Part shown: in pieces, positions 30,257-41,700 of the stretch
How positions within the stretch are numbered: position 1 is the first letter of the stretch
Layout: every line of letters starts with the position of its first letter
Assembly (NCBI GenBank): GCA_016946835.1
Contig: JACVTC010000189.1
Location: forward strand, 1-64,000
Length of the DNA stretch: 64,000 nt
Direction of reading: 5' to 3'
DNA from: Neocallimastix lanati (nom. inval.)
Taxonomy: Eukaryota > Neocallimastigomycota > Neocallimastigomycetes > Neocallimastigales > Neocallimastigaceae
Translations under genes and position numbers: made by a program
Notes under the pieces: model-generated
Told to the model about the DNA's origin: nothing
Database searches by the model: none
What the model saw: only the letters and a program-made list of their open reading frames with translations

Positions 30257-32689
30257 ATGTTGTTTGAATTATTTATCATTTTTACCGTTTTAAGTAAAAT
30301 TACTGCTATCCCTCAATTTTTTAAGAGGGATAATGAAGCAGTTGTCTGGATTTATAATGAATATTTAGATATGTGTTTATATGTTTCCGATTTTGTAGAT
30401 GAACCAGTAATTTACGATTATTGTGATAATACTAAAAGTAGTAAATGGTATCTTGATGAAAATGAGGATGGTATTTACTTTAAATCTGTTGCTTATAATG
30501 ATATGTGTATATCTGCTAATAAAAATAAAATAGTATTAAGCAAATGTAATGAAAATTCTGTTATGAAATATATTGAAGCATCTAAATTTATAAAAAGTAA
30601 TAATATGTGTTTAAGTGTTCTTGATGGTGAAGATGATCCAGATTACTTAACATTAACAAGTTGTAATAGAAATAATAAAAAACTTTTATTTGATATATCA
30701 TATAGAAAACCCAACAAAAAAGCTACTATCACCACCACTACCACCACCACCACTACTACAACTACTACAACAACATCTGCTATTACTACTACTACAAAAA
30801 GTGTACCTACTTTAAATTATAAAGACAAACCTAAATTTATATATAATTCGTTTGCTAATAAATGTTTATTTTCACAAGCAAAATTAAATCAACCTCCTTT
30901 AATTAAAAGTTGTAAAAATAATAATAAGTTTAAATGGGTTTTATCACCTTATCCTGAAGGTTATTTATTTTCATATGCTTATACCGATAGATGTTTAAGT
31001 ATATCAAATAATACAAATAGTACTATTAAAGTGGAAACTTGTAATGATAATATAAATACTTTTAAATATACTAGTGAAGGTACTATATATTCTTCTGATG
31101 ATAATGATCAATGCTTAAGTACTACTGAAGAAGATAATGATAATGATGAAAATATTTATTTAAATACTTGTTATGATTTTGATAATCAAATATGGTCTTT
31201 CTGGGATACAAATCCATATGATATTATTAATGCTGAAACTCAAACTGTTTGGATATATAATCAGCATTTAAATAAATGTATGCATTCTAATTATAATGGT
31301 AAGCTTACAATTAGTGATTGTGATGACTCAAAAAATAGTATATGGGAAATTCCAATTTCTGGAGATGGTTTCTATAAATCATTATTAAATAATTTATGTT
31401 TACATGTTAGTAATATTAATAAAGGTACTATTGTTATGAATGATTGTAATCCTAATAGTGTTATATATGATATTAATAATACATATAACGGTGAAAGTAT
31501 TACATCTTATTTAGATGAAGATAAATGTTTAGGATTATTTCAATCTAATAGATCTAATGAAAATCGTTTAAACTTAAATATATGTGATGATTCTATGCCA
31601 GATCAACATTGGGAAATAATTGTTAAATGTGGTAGAAATATTGGAAAATGTCCATATGGTCAATGTTGTAGTAAAGAAGGTACATGTGGTAATACTTTAA
31701 AATATTGCGGTGCTGATTGTCAATCTGAATTTGGTAAATGTAATATAATACCTACTACAACTACAGCAACAACTACTACTATTGCTACAACAACAAATCC
31801 TACTCCAACGTCTAGTCCTGTATGGATATACAATGAATATACTGATAAATGTTTGCACGCACCAGAATATATTGACGAATCTCTAATTTATAAAAAATGT
31901 GATGATACGGAAAACAATCAATGGTATGTTATAAATACTAAAATAAGAAGTTACTTCAAGTCAAAAAGCAATTTAAATTTATGTATGAGAGTTTCCGATA
32001 ACGATAATTCCAAATTACTGATGGGTGAGTGTGATGAAAATGCTATTTTGCGTTATCATAAAAATGATGGAACTATTGTAAGTAAATTATCGGACAGTTT
32101 ATGTCTTGGAAATTCTGCTAATTCTATTAGTAATAAATCATCCAAAGTAAGTAACAAAGTAAAACTTTATGACTGTGATGATGAAATACATGAAGATCAA
32201 ATATGGATAATATTAAATAGTAAACCTATTAATAAAGTTACTACTACTACTACAACCACTACTACAACTAAGCATACTACGACTACTACAAGAAAAATTA
32301 CAACTACAACTACGACTACTACTACAACAAGAACTACCACCACTACCACTACCACTAAAACTAAAACTACTACCTCTAAACCAAGCCCTACTACTCCATC
32401 TTTTTCAACTAATGGAAAATGTGGACCAAAAGTAAATGGTACAATCTGTCCAAACGGAAAATGTTGTAGTAAATACGGATATTGTGGAACATCTGACTCT
32501 TATTGTGGTTCAACATGTCAAGATGATTATGGAAGTTGTAGCTATGGTGGTCGTTGCGGTGTAGTCAATGGTATCAATTTTGGTAAATGCTTAAATCCAA
32601 AAGAATGTTGTAGTCAATATGGTTATTGTGGAAGTTCCGAAGATTATTGTGGAACAGGATGTCAACAAAAGTATGGTTTATGCAAATAA
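30257..32689 (+). CDS. Secreted lectin with four ricin-B modules and three hevein-like (CBM18) domains
   Basis: The 810-residue product starts with a signal peptide (MLFELFIIFTVLSKITA), then a KR site. Four ricin-B-type beta-trefoil modules span about 28-150, 190-325, 330-452 and 520-655, each with a (V/I)WIYN(E/Q)-type start and a C-terminal (Q)xW-like strand. A hevein-like chitin-binding domain (eight Cys, CPYGQCCSKEGTCG pattern) lies at about 457-496. Two more sit at the C-terminus (about 720-762 and 768-810, with CCSKYGYCG and CCSQYGYCG). Thr-rich linkers (about 155-180, 498-515, 660-715) separate modules, as in extracellular proteins of anaerobic fungi and chytrids. It should bind beta-linked GlcNAc polymers and galactose-type glycans outside the cell. 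No catalytic domain is present. This is the best single sign that the surrounding genome is fungal. Confidence 0.93.
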   Translation: MLFELFIIFTVLSKITAIPQFFKRDNEAVVWIYNEYLDMCLYVSDFVDEPVIYDYCDNTKSSKWYLDENEDGIYFKSVAYNDMCISANKNKIVLSKCNENSVMKYIEASKFIKSNNMCLSVLDGEDDPDYLTLTSCNRNNKKLLFDISYRKPNKKATITTTTTTTTTTTTTTTSAITTTTKSVPTLNYKDKPKFIYNSFANKCLFSQAKLNQPPLIKSCKNNNKFKWVLSPYPEGYLFSYAYTDRCLSISNNTNSTIKVETCNDNINTFKYTSEGTIYSSDDNDQCLSTTEEDNDNDENIYLNTCYDFDNQIWSFWDTNPYDIINAETQTVWIYNQHLNKCMHSNYNGKLTISDCDDSKNSIWEIPISGDGFYKSLLNNLCLHVSNINKGTIVMNDCNPNSVIYDINNTYNGESITSYLDEDKCLGLFQSNRSNENRLNLNICDDSMPDQHWEIIVKCGRNIGKCPYGQCCSKEGTCGNTLKYCGADCQSEFGKCNIIPTTTTATTTTIATTTNPTPTSSPVWIYNEYTDKCLHAPEYIDESLIYKKCDDTENNQWYVINTKIRSYFKSKSNLNLCMRVSDNDNSKLLMGECDENAILRYHKNDGTIVSKLSDSLCLGNSANSISNKSSKVSNKVKLYDCDDEIHEDQIWIILNSKPINKVTTTTTTTTTTKHTTTTTRKITTTTTTTTTTRTTTTTTTTKTKTTTSKPSPTTPSFSTNGKCGPKVNGTICPNGKCCSKYGYCGTSDSYCGSTCQDDYGSCSYGGRCGVVNGINFGKCLNPKECCSQYGYCGSSEDYCGTGCQQKYGLCK

Positions 32690-34214
32690 AAATTTAATGA
32701 ATTTAATAAATAAAATTTTAAATCTATATCTATTAAAATTTTAAAAAAAATAATCTATTATATAAAAAATAAATACAATTCTATCTATTCAAATCAATAA
32801 AAAATGAAAAATTAAAAATAGTTAAAAAAAAATATATTAAAAAAATAAAAATTAAACAAAATATAAAATAAAAAATAAAAATTAAATTTTAAAAAATATA
32901 TATATATGATTTATTCAATATATATAATAATTATAATAGTAGATTCCATAGATATTTTAGATATAATAAATTTATAAAAATATTTTTATAATAGTCAAAA
33001 AAAAAAAAAAGTAATAAATAAGTAAATCAATAAAATAAGTAAAAATAAATAATAAAAATGAAGTAAAATTAAAAAAAAAAAAAATAAGAAAAAAGAAATT
33101 GATAATTTTTAAAAAAAAAAAAAAAATTGAATAAAATAAAATTGATATTAAATGCTAAAATAGTAAAAGGTTTTTTTTAAAAAATTTAAATTCCTGGTTT
33201 TTTTTAAAAGAGAAAAATTTATTTATTTGTAATAAATATTTTTATTTTAAAATAATAAAAAAAAATTAAATAATATTAATAATAATTTTTAAAATAAAAA
33301 AACTTTTTTCTTAAAGATATTTATTCTCTAAAATATCTAAATTAAATTTTTTTAATGTAATATTATTATATTAATTTAAAATTTAATTTTTTTTTAATAG
33401 ATAAGAATAAATCATAAAATAATTTATATCATGGATCATAAATTTATTTTTCTTTACACTAAAAAATTTATTTTATTGATGTAAATTTATTTAAATAGTT
33501 ACACAATATATGATCAATAATTTTAGTTTTTTGAATTTGTTAAGATATACTCTCAATATATATATATTTTTATATACAATTTTTTTTAAAATATAATACA
33601 TTAAATAATTATAATATTTTTTAAATTAGGTATTTATATTGTTATAAATGAGTTAAAAAAATTAATTATTAAAAGACTATTTAATATTTTATTATAAAGA
33701 AAAAAAAATAAATAAATAAAATTAATTCAATATATATTATTTAAATAATAATTATTTAGAAAAAAATTTATTTTAATAATAATATAAATGATAATATATT
33801 TATATATTTATTATAATAAATCCTATATATATAAAAATTAAAATAATTATTATTTTATTTATTAATTTTTCATTGAGTGTTTATTTACTAAAAAAAATAA
33901 AAATATATTATTTAAATTAAATATTACATTAATTTAAATATTTTATTTTATTCTATATTCACACTAAAACATAGGACTGTAATGCATTATTAAATATGTA
34001 TTATTAATCTACAATTATTAAAGTTTCCATATATATTTCCTATATATTATTAGCCTATTATTAAAAATATATATTTTAATTTAATTTCTAACCTGTATTA
34101 CTAATTTTAAGTTTGTTAATATACGTTCAAATGATTCTTATTATTGCATATAATAATATATAAATTTATGTATCAATATAATAATTTATTTTTATATAAC
34201 ATTTAATTTTAATC
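32690..34214. other. 1.5-kb AT-rich gene-free stretch
   Basis: Between the lectin gene and the right viral block. It holds A- and T-homopolymer runs (near 33000, 33075, 33110, 33170) and no open frame of note. The part from about 33960 to 34200 is slightly less biased, but I see no gene or repeat in it. It may mark the junction between secreted-protein genes and the second viral block. Confidence 0.55.
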
Positions 34215-36374
34215 ATGTATTTAAAGTTTAATTTATATACAGATGAAGAATTTGAAAAGGAAACGATCCTTATTAAAAATAAGAATGAATTAACGGATAA
34301 TACAACATCATTTATTCTCAATCCTCAATTACCATGTAAACAATGTAAATCAATGATAGATTGTCCAGGACACACGGGAAGAATACCACTTTATTACAGA
34401 ATTGTTCATCCTGTATTTGTAAACATATTATGTAAAGAAATAAGTCATATTTGTCCAATTTGTAAAAAATATGATCCTTTACTTTCCCCTAATAACCCCT
34501 GTTGCGTAAAACGTGTAGTTGCTACAACATTTTCATATCATAAAGTTAAATTGGAGGAAGTCACATCCAATAAATCCAAGTATTCCAAAAATTTTGAAAA
34601 AGAGTCAAAGAATATTTCAGAATATTCTTTCACTTTTGGTAGGGAAACATTATCTATCGAGCAAATGTACGAAGAAATTCGTTCTGCAAATTTTTCAAAA
34701 AATCCAGAGTTACAAAATCATTTACTTAATGTGTTTATCAAAAATATTCCAGTTTTACCAATCAATATGAGACCATCTATTCTAGATTCTAGCAACACTA
34801 CGATTCATAATAACGTAACAACATTATATCAACGTGTATTAGATCTCAACTACCAATATCAAAATGGAAATTTAATTAAGTCCGTCTATATTGTACGTGC
34901 GTATAATTTATACAAGAAAATTTTAGGTATTCGTAGTAAAAACGATTCGGTTGAGGATGCTAATAGAAATTATATTAAACAAATGTTATCAGGAAAAAAT
35001 GGTATTTTCCGAAGTATGTGTTTAGCTAAGCGTCAAAATTTTTGTCTTCGAAGTGTTATCGTGCCAAATATTGATATCCCTTTAGATGTAGTATTAATTC
35101 CTAAAGTCTTTACTGATTCCTTAATTCCCTATGGGTATAAAACCAATGACTTTGTTATCATCAATAGACAACCTACACTTCAAACTACTTCAATCTTAGC
35201 CGTTCATTCTCGTCCAAGTAACTGTCGAACCATTCAGATCAATCCACTTATTGCTAATGTCTTTCAAGCAGATTTTGACGGTGACGAGATGAACATTTTT
35301 TGGTTACCGGGCGAAGAAGCTAAAGAAGAGTTGGCCACAAAATTAAATATTGCAAATAATATCCGGTCATTTAAAAATGCCTCTATTATGATCAAATTTA
35401 TACAAGATACTTTAACCGGAATTTATAATATGACACGTAACAAAGAAATTATTGATATTGATATTGTTAAAAGAATGTGCGATAAATTGGGCATTCCAGA
35501 TAGTGATTGGAAAAAATTTTGTAAATACTACAAATCGCGTATGAATAGTACAGATATCCCATATGCTCACCTATTATCTTTATTACTTCCTAGAACGCTT
35601 ACTTTACATGATCATGAAGGTAATCTAATCGTAGATAAAGGAATATTACTAGGTGTTATCAGCGATAAAAATCAAACTATTTTACTTAATGCTATTTCAA
35701 ATTACGGTAATAAATTCTATTTAAAATTTATGTGGGATGTTCAACGCATGGTTCATGTATATAATCTTACTCATGTTATTACTATTTCTATTGCTGATTG
35801 TATGGTGAATGATAAATTAAAAGAATCATATCTTCCCATAACGGATAGTATCTTAAATAAAATGGATCCTATACCTGTACTAAATCTTGACTCATTGATA
35901 GAAAATCAAAATAAATTTGAAAATTACAACGAGTTTAAGAATCAAGTTTTTCGCAAATATTGTGACCTTACAGAATTAGTGGAATCCATCGATAATAATT
36001 TAACTAATATCATTAACAGTGGATCTAAAGGAAATGTGGATAATGTTATTCAAATATTGATGTCGGTTGGCGTTCAAGCTATTTTACCAGTTTGTTATAT
36101 TAAAAGTTCCTATTCCGAAGGATTAACAGCAAAAGAATTATTTATTCATTCAAAATCTGGTCGTGCAGGTATTATTTCTACTTCTCTTAATACATCATCT
36201 ACTGGGTATTTACAAAGAGAACTTGTTAAAAGTATGGAAGATTTAGTAACCGATGAACAAGGAGTAGTTCATGACTTCTCCAATGAGGAGATATATTATT
36301 ACCCATTTAGTACGAATAAGCCAGACATTGATGAAACATTTTTAGAGCATGCATTTTCTATGGCTAGTCTTTAA
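34215..36374 (+). CDS. DNA-directed RNA polymerase subunit 1 (Rpb1-like), catalytic part, viral
   Basis: The 719-residue frame begins just before the clamp-core zinc site (Cys41, Cys44, Cys50, His53 in CKQC...CPGH) and a second Cys set near 80-97. It has RQPTLQTTSILAVHSRP near 317-333 and the Mg-binding catalytic motif ADFDGDEMN with Asp353, Asp355 and Asp357. The bridge helix/trigger-loop region is KSGRAGIISTSLNTSSTGYLQR near 645-666. The frame closes soon after the trigger loop, about the extent of the A' subunit of archaeal polymerases, where subunit 1 is encoded as two proteins. I recognise no second part in the window. Catalytic motifs are well kept. It pairs with the Rpb2 gene at 5.1-8.7 kb. 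Confidence 0.93.
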   Translation: MYLKFNLYTDEEFEKETILIKNKNELTDNTTSFILNPQLPCKQCKSMIDCPGHTGRIPLYYRIVHPVFVNILCKEISHICPICKKYDPLLSPNNPCCVKRVVATTFSYHKVKLEEVTSNKSKYSKNFEKESKNISEYSFTFGRETLSIEQMYEEIRSANFSKNPELQNHLLNVFIKNIPVLPINMRPSILDSSNTTIHNNVTTLYQRVLDLNYQYQNGNLIKSVYIVRAYNLYKKILGIRSKNDSVEDANRNYIKQMLSGKNGIFRSMCLAKRQNFCLRSVIVPNIDIPLDVVLIPKVFTDSLIPYGYKTNDFVIINRQPTLQTTSILAVHSRPSNCRTIQINPLIANVFQADFDGDEMNIFWLPGEEAKEELATKLNIANNIRSFKNASIMIKFIQDTLTGIYNMTRNKEIIDIDIVKRMCDKLGIPDSDWKKFCKYYKSRMNSTDIPYAHLLSLLLPRTLTLHDHEGNLIVDKGILLGVISDKNQTILLNAISNYGNKFYLKFMWDVQRMVHVYNLTHVITISIADCMVNDKLKESYLPITDSILNKMDPIPVLNLDSLIENQNKFENYNEFKNQVFRKYCDLTELVESIDNNLTNIINSGSKGNVDNVIQILMSVGVQAILPVCYIKSSYSEGLTAKELFIHSKSGRAGIISTSLNTSSTGYLQRELVKSMEDLVTDEQGVVHDFSNEEIYYYPFSTNKPDIDETFLEHAFSMASL

Positions 36375-37032
36375 CTAAATATAATTTATAGCGACAATTA
36401 ATATGATATTACATATATAAAAATAGGATATAATATAAAATATATTATTGATATCAAAAAAAGGTGTAGTTTAAAGTTTTAAAAATATTTTAAATAAAAA
36501 ATAATTTATTACTATTACTGTATATTTGTTTTTATATTTTTTTAAAAAAACATTATATACATTTAAGAAATAGTTAATTTTTTTAAGCATTTTTTTTTAC
36601 ATTTTTTTTTAAAAAAATCATATACATATATAAATGGAATAAACAATTATTTATTTTTTAATAATATATAAATTATAGTAATTAATTTACTATTTGCATA
36701 ATTTAAAGTATTAAATATTAATATAAATATAAATATAAATATTATTATGATTTAAATATAAAAATTATTGAAATGTTAAATAAAATTAAAAATTATTAAA
36801 TAGAGTTTAAATTTGTTATTATTAAATTTTTTTTTATTTATAAAATTAAAATATTATAAAGAATTACAATTGAATTTACACGTTTATACATGCTTTTAAT
36901 TATTAATTTTATTTTTCATAGTTTTATACATGAATATAATTATTATTATTATTATTATATTTTTTTTTTCAATTTTGTATATAATTTTAATTTTTATTTT
37001 ATTTTAATCTTTAAATTTTTTTTTTTTAGAAA
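36375..37032. other. AT-rich spacer between convergent genes
   Basis: This lies between the 3' ends of the Rpb1-like gene and the 290-aa gene. It has A/T runs, (ATAAAT)n-like tracts near 36720-36745 and ATT triplets near 36938-36957. No gene or polymerase domain was seen in any frame. Confidence 0.5.
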
Positions 37033-37905
37033 TTATTCAGAATTAATATTCAAAGTTATATAAGATTTTGAATTATAGTAAAAAGTATTATAATGATCAT
37101 TAATAATTTTATTTATTTTATTGTAGATTACTATTGGATTATTTTCAATAATATCACTATTACGTTTGTTAATTTCATTAATATCATATGGAATTCCGTA
37201 TTCAGAGAGAAATTCTTTGATTTTACTAAAAATAGGTTTTTCCTTAATCAAAGCAATAGACTTGAACGTCATTTTAATGTAATACTCGGGTTGTAATTCT
37301 TCTCCATATCTACTGACTTCAACATAATGAGTTGCCATAAAATAACTGTTTTGCTTTTTATTTTTTTCGGTGGAGCAATATTGAATAACAAGTATTCCAG
37401 CACCAAAATAACTTTTAAATTCATCGAAAAATAAAATATAAGAATGTAATGATTTGTCAACCATATCAACACTTAATGGCCATTTAGTAGACTTAGGTTC
37501 ATTTTTTCTTATATCGTTGTTTTGACTGTCCTTTTGAAATATCCAATTATTACCTAGGGAAACAACCACTGCCGGATGTCCATATTTAAGAGTGGTAGCA
37601 ACATTACTGATATATTGATTTAATGGTAGTTTCCCTTCTGAACGAACATGAACTCCACAATACATATGTCCCGGAATTACTTTATTATTACAAGTGGTTT
37701 TATTTCTTTTTAATCCAATACAAGTATTATTCAAACTAAGTTTGGCCATTTCGTGAATTGATGATTGGATATCATCTTCCTTAGTTAAATTATTTAAAAT
37801 ATTATGTTTATTTATATTAAGGTTATAATTATTATTGAAGACTTGGACAGATTTACTACATAATATTTCGATCACTCCGTTATAATAATTTGTTAAATTT
37901 TCCAT
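37033..37905 (-). CDS. Viral hypothetical protein with a small Cys3His site, 290 aa
   Basis: The frame has a short metal-binding-like cluster at residues 62-86 (CIGLKRNKTTC, then GHMYCGVH), giving Cys62-x9-Cys72-x10-Cys83-x2-His86. That pattern recurs in small zinc-binding elements of several large DNA viruses and some plant and fungal proteins (general form CxG...G..C....G.YC..H). The rest, residues about 100-230, appears as a compact alpha/beta domain with FGAGILVIQYCS and HYVEVSRYGE strands. The tail is Asn/Lys/Ile-rich. There is no signal peptide. Gene context (between two viral transcription genes) suggests a nucleic-acid role, but I cannot name the family. Confidence 0.65.
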   Translation of the reverse strand: MENLTNYYNGVIEILCSKSVQVFNNNYNLNINKHNILNNLTKEDDIQSSIHEMAKLSLNNTCIGLKRNKTTCNNKVIPGHMYCGVHVRSEGKLPLNQYISNVATTLKYGHPAVVVSLGNNWIFQKDSQNNDIRKNEPKSTKWPLSVDMVDKSLHSYILFFDEFKSYFGAGILVIQYCSTEKNKKQNSYFMATHYVEVSRYGEELQPEYYIKMTFKSIALIKEKPIFSKIKEFLSEYGIPYDINEINKRNSDIIENNPIVIYNKINKIINDHYNTFYYNSKSYITLNINSE

Positions 37906-38738
37906 TATTACAAATTTAAATAGAATAATATAAACCTTATTAAAAGTAAAAAATAAAATTTAAAATTAAAATATATTAAATTTATAAAAATAATAATGTA
38001 AGTAATTCTAAAAGTATTTATTTAACTTCTTTTATAAATGACATTTATCATTTGAAAGAGTTTTCTCATATAAATTAAATAAAATTTTTAAAGTTTAAAG
38101 TAGATCTAAAAAAAATAAAATTTTTAAAATTTAATCTTGATCTAAAATTTAAAATTTTATACCTTTTAATTTATTTTTTGGGATAGTTGAATTTTAAATA
38201 TTAGTAAATTTATATTATATATATATATTTTGTTTATAGTTGGACAGATAATGTAATAATTTATCAATTTTCAATAGCATATATTATTCATTCATATACC
38301 AATTAAATTAAAAGAAAAAATTTTAATAAATTAAATATATTATTAGTACATTGAAAATATATTTATAAAATGATTTAAAAAGTATAATATTTAATACATT
38401 TATAAACAAATATTAAGGTTTATATTTTATAAATTTATTAAAAAAAAAAAAAAAATATAAAAGTTAAAAGAGTAATACATTTTTTGATATATTACATAAA
38501 AATTAGTATAATTTTAATTTTGAATAAAGTATTATTGATGTAGTAAATAAATTATTATTTTACAATTATTTAATTTAATTTGTTAAGTAGTTTAATTACT
38601 TTATTAGTAATTATATTTATTTTACATTATATAAATATATATTAATTTTTCCTTTTTGTTTTATTTTTTTTTTCTTTAATTTATTTACAAAAATAATAGA
38701 GTTAAATAAATTTGTATTGAGGATAGATAGAACTATAA
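37906..38738. other. AT-rich divergent intergenic region
   Basis: Between the starts of the 290-aa gene (minus) and the SF2 helicase gene (plus), so it should contain both promoters. A duplicated ATTTTTAAA(A/G)TTTAA element occurs near 38083 and 38120. An A13-type run lies near 38441. No gene. Confidence 0.5.
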
Positions 38739-41700
38739 ATGACATATCCGGATATTAATAACTTACATAGTTTAAGAGAATTTACGGAGATTTATACGAA
38801 TAATCCGTTGATAGAAGAAAATGTACATATGAAAAGATACCAAATATTACCCGTAAGGTATATGTCACCGGAAAATGAAGTGGTCAACCGATTTCTAATT
38901 TATCATTCACCAGGAACCGGGAAATCATTCACCGCATTATGGATTGCATTAAAATTCATAAATGTTTATAAGAAACCTTGTATTATTCTTGTAAAAGGTA
39001 AGGAAGCTATTACGGAATTTACCAAACGTGTAAAGACTTGGTATGATTATACTTTTGAATATTATCCACACTTACCGAACGTTAAAGATTATAAAGAATT
39101 TATCAAAAAGTATATTGAATTTCGCACTTATATAACTTTCTGTAACGATATCAAAAGCATTAATGATAGTAACACTGACACCGATGGTAATGACAACAAA
39201 AGTGACCACCAACAGACAACATCTAATTCTTTTTCTTTTTATGATGAAAGATTAATTATTATTGATGAAGTTCATCATTTTCGTAACCCTACCAAAAAAA
39301 AGTTTATCTATAATAATTTAAGTTCACTTTTAAATCATATTAGTAAAGGTCGAATTATATTTATGTCTGCAACTCCGATTTTTGATAATGCAAATGAAAT
39401 AACAGATCTGGTTAAATTAATTAAATCAAATTTGAATTCCACTTCATTTTTAACCCCTGAAAAACTAAAAGAAGAAATGCTTGGTCACCTGTCTTATTAT
39501 GGATTAAATCCACCAAACACGACCGTGAATTATATGGGTTCATATATACCAGGTATTGAACGTTACAAAATAGTAAAAGTACCTATGCAAGGGGTTCAAC
39601 TTCAAAATTATCGAAATATCCTAAAGGAACCTCAAGAGAAGAATAATATGGGAATCAATTATGTGAAAGCAACACTTGGTGTTCTTCATTTACAAATTGA
39701 TGATAATTTAACACAAGATACTAATAAAGGATCAAAAGAAAAAGGTAAATCGAATGATACCAAAAAGGGATCAAAAGCAAAAGGTAAATCGAATGATGCA
39801 AAGAAAAGATCAAAATCCAAAGTTAAATCGGAATTATCAGAATACCAATTTAGTAATGATAAGATTATTCATAGTAACCCTCTTTTACAAGATATTATAA
39901 CGCAACAATCCAAGGATATTAAAAATTATTGTTGTAAATTGTATCATTGTCTTAACGAAATAAATAAAAAGGAAAATCCAGACGGACCTGTATTTATCTA
40001 TTGCAGTATCATTGAGCAAGTTGGTATTTATTACTTTTCCGCGATACTTTGTGCTATGGGCTATCATTATGTATATAATAAAATATCTTCTAATAGCCGT
40101 CATAATGAAGAGACATCAAATTTTTCCAATTTAGAAAGTAAAGTGAATAGGAAAGGGAAAGGGATCGATCGTTTTCTTCCTCATCATTTTTCTTCTTTTC
40201 ATGATGGTGATGTTGATGATGATAACGAATTCGCTGAACTAAAGGAAATTCGAAAAGAAAGAGAGGATAAATTTTGGAATTTTACATTCATTACTGGAGA
40301 TAAAAAGCTCTGTCCAAATATGATGGAACGTTTAGATATATTTAATGATTCAAGTAATCAAAATGGATCAAAGATAAAGGTTCTTCTAGGAAGTGACATA
40401 GTATCGGAAAGTGTTGATATTATGAATGTCCGACAATTACACATATTAACACCGCATTGGAATTATGAGAAAATAAATCAAATTATTGGCCGTATTCGAC
40501 GCGTCGGTTCACATGATTCTCTTCCTGAAAATCAACGATTCGTCAATGTTTATTTGTACATGGCATGTGATGACGAAGTAGAGTGTTCCGATTCATATCA
40601 GTATAGTGTGGACTATCGCAAGTATATTTTATGTGAAAATAAATATAAAGATGCGTTAAAATTTAATCAAGCATTAAAAAATGCTTCTATAGAATTTTTG
40701 ATTCATGCTCCTTTTAACTTAAATGATTCTCAAAACACTAACGGTTTCTCTACTAAAGAACAGAATAAACCTTTTGATATTGAATCAAGCCTGAGTGAAA
40801 GTAGAGCAATGACCAATACTAGTAGAGCTATAGATGCTAATATTCATGGAGAGACTTCTACATTCAAAGATATTAATGGAAATGAGATAATTGGCAATAC
40901 AAGTATCGTTCCATATTTACATTATTCTTCAGTATACTTAGATAAACTTTTACCATTATGTATGATCGAAATAAATAAAAAGTTAAGACCATTCTTTTCA
41001 GAGAACCATTGTATTAGAATTATGGATCTTATGGATAGAATTCCTGTCATTAATCTATTCGTTTTACCAAAATTAATAGAATATATAAATAGTAATAATA
41101 TTGTGATAGCTGGTGGTATTTTAAGATATTCTGACGGAATGATTTATCGTAAAATTATATCCAATTATCGTTTAAATTATAGGAATGCGTATTTTGGAAA
41201 ATTATTTCGCCAAAATCTTCCATTTTATAATAATAATAGAAGTAGACAAATGAACGAACAGTTATCCTACTTTATTCACGCAAAGGTTGATATTAAAAGC
41301 GAGGAAATAGTGTCTTTAAACAATAAATTACAAAATGCTGATATGACCAGAGAAGCATATAATCAAATTATTAAATATTCTCATACTGAAAAATTGTTTA
41401 TATTAAGATATGCTCTACGTCAAAATTTATTCAATATCACTAATTTATTTTATCCTTATTGGAAAAAAATCGATAATTTCGTTTATATATCATATTTTTC
41501 AACTATTACAACTTCATCTTATGCTAGTAATAAAAAAAAGTCAGAGAAGGATTTTAGTACTAATATTATTTATGCAGATTTTAATTTTCGAGAATGGAGG
41601 TTGGTAAATGATGAGCCTAATTCAGAGGATATTTCAAAACAAATGGATGATCATTATAGAATTGTAGAACGAAATCGAAAAAAAGATCGTTATAAATATG

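Noticed and set aside
38736-38741. TAAATG at the SF2 helicase start, like a poxvirus late promoter
   Set aside because: It occurs at only this one of the viral-type starts, and such strings are common by chance in this base composition.
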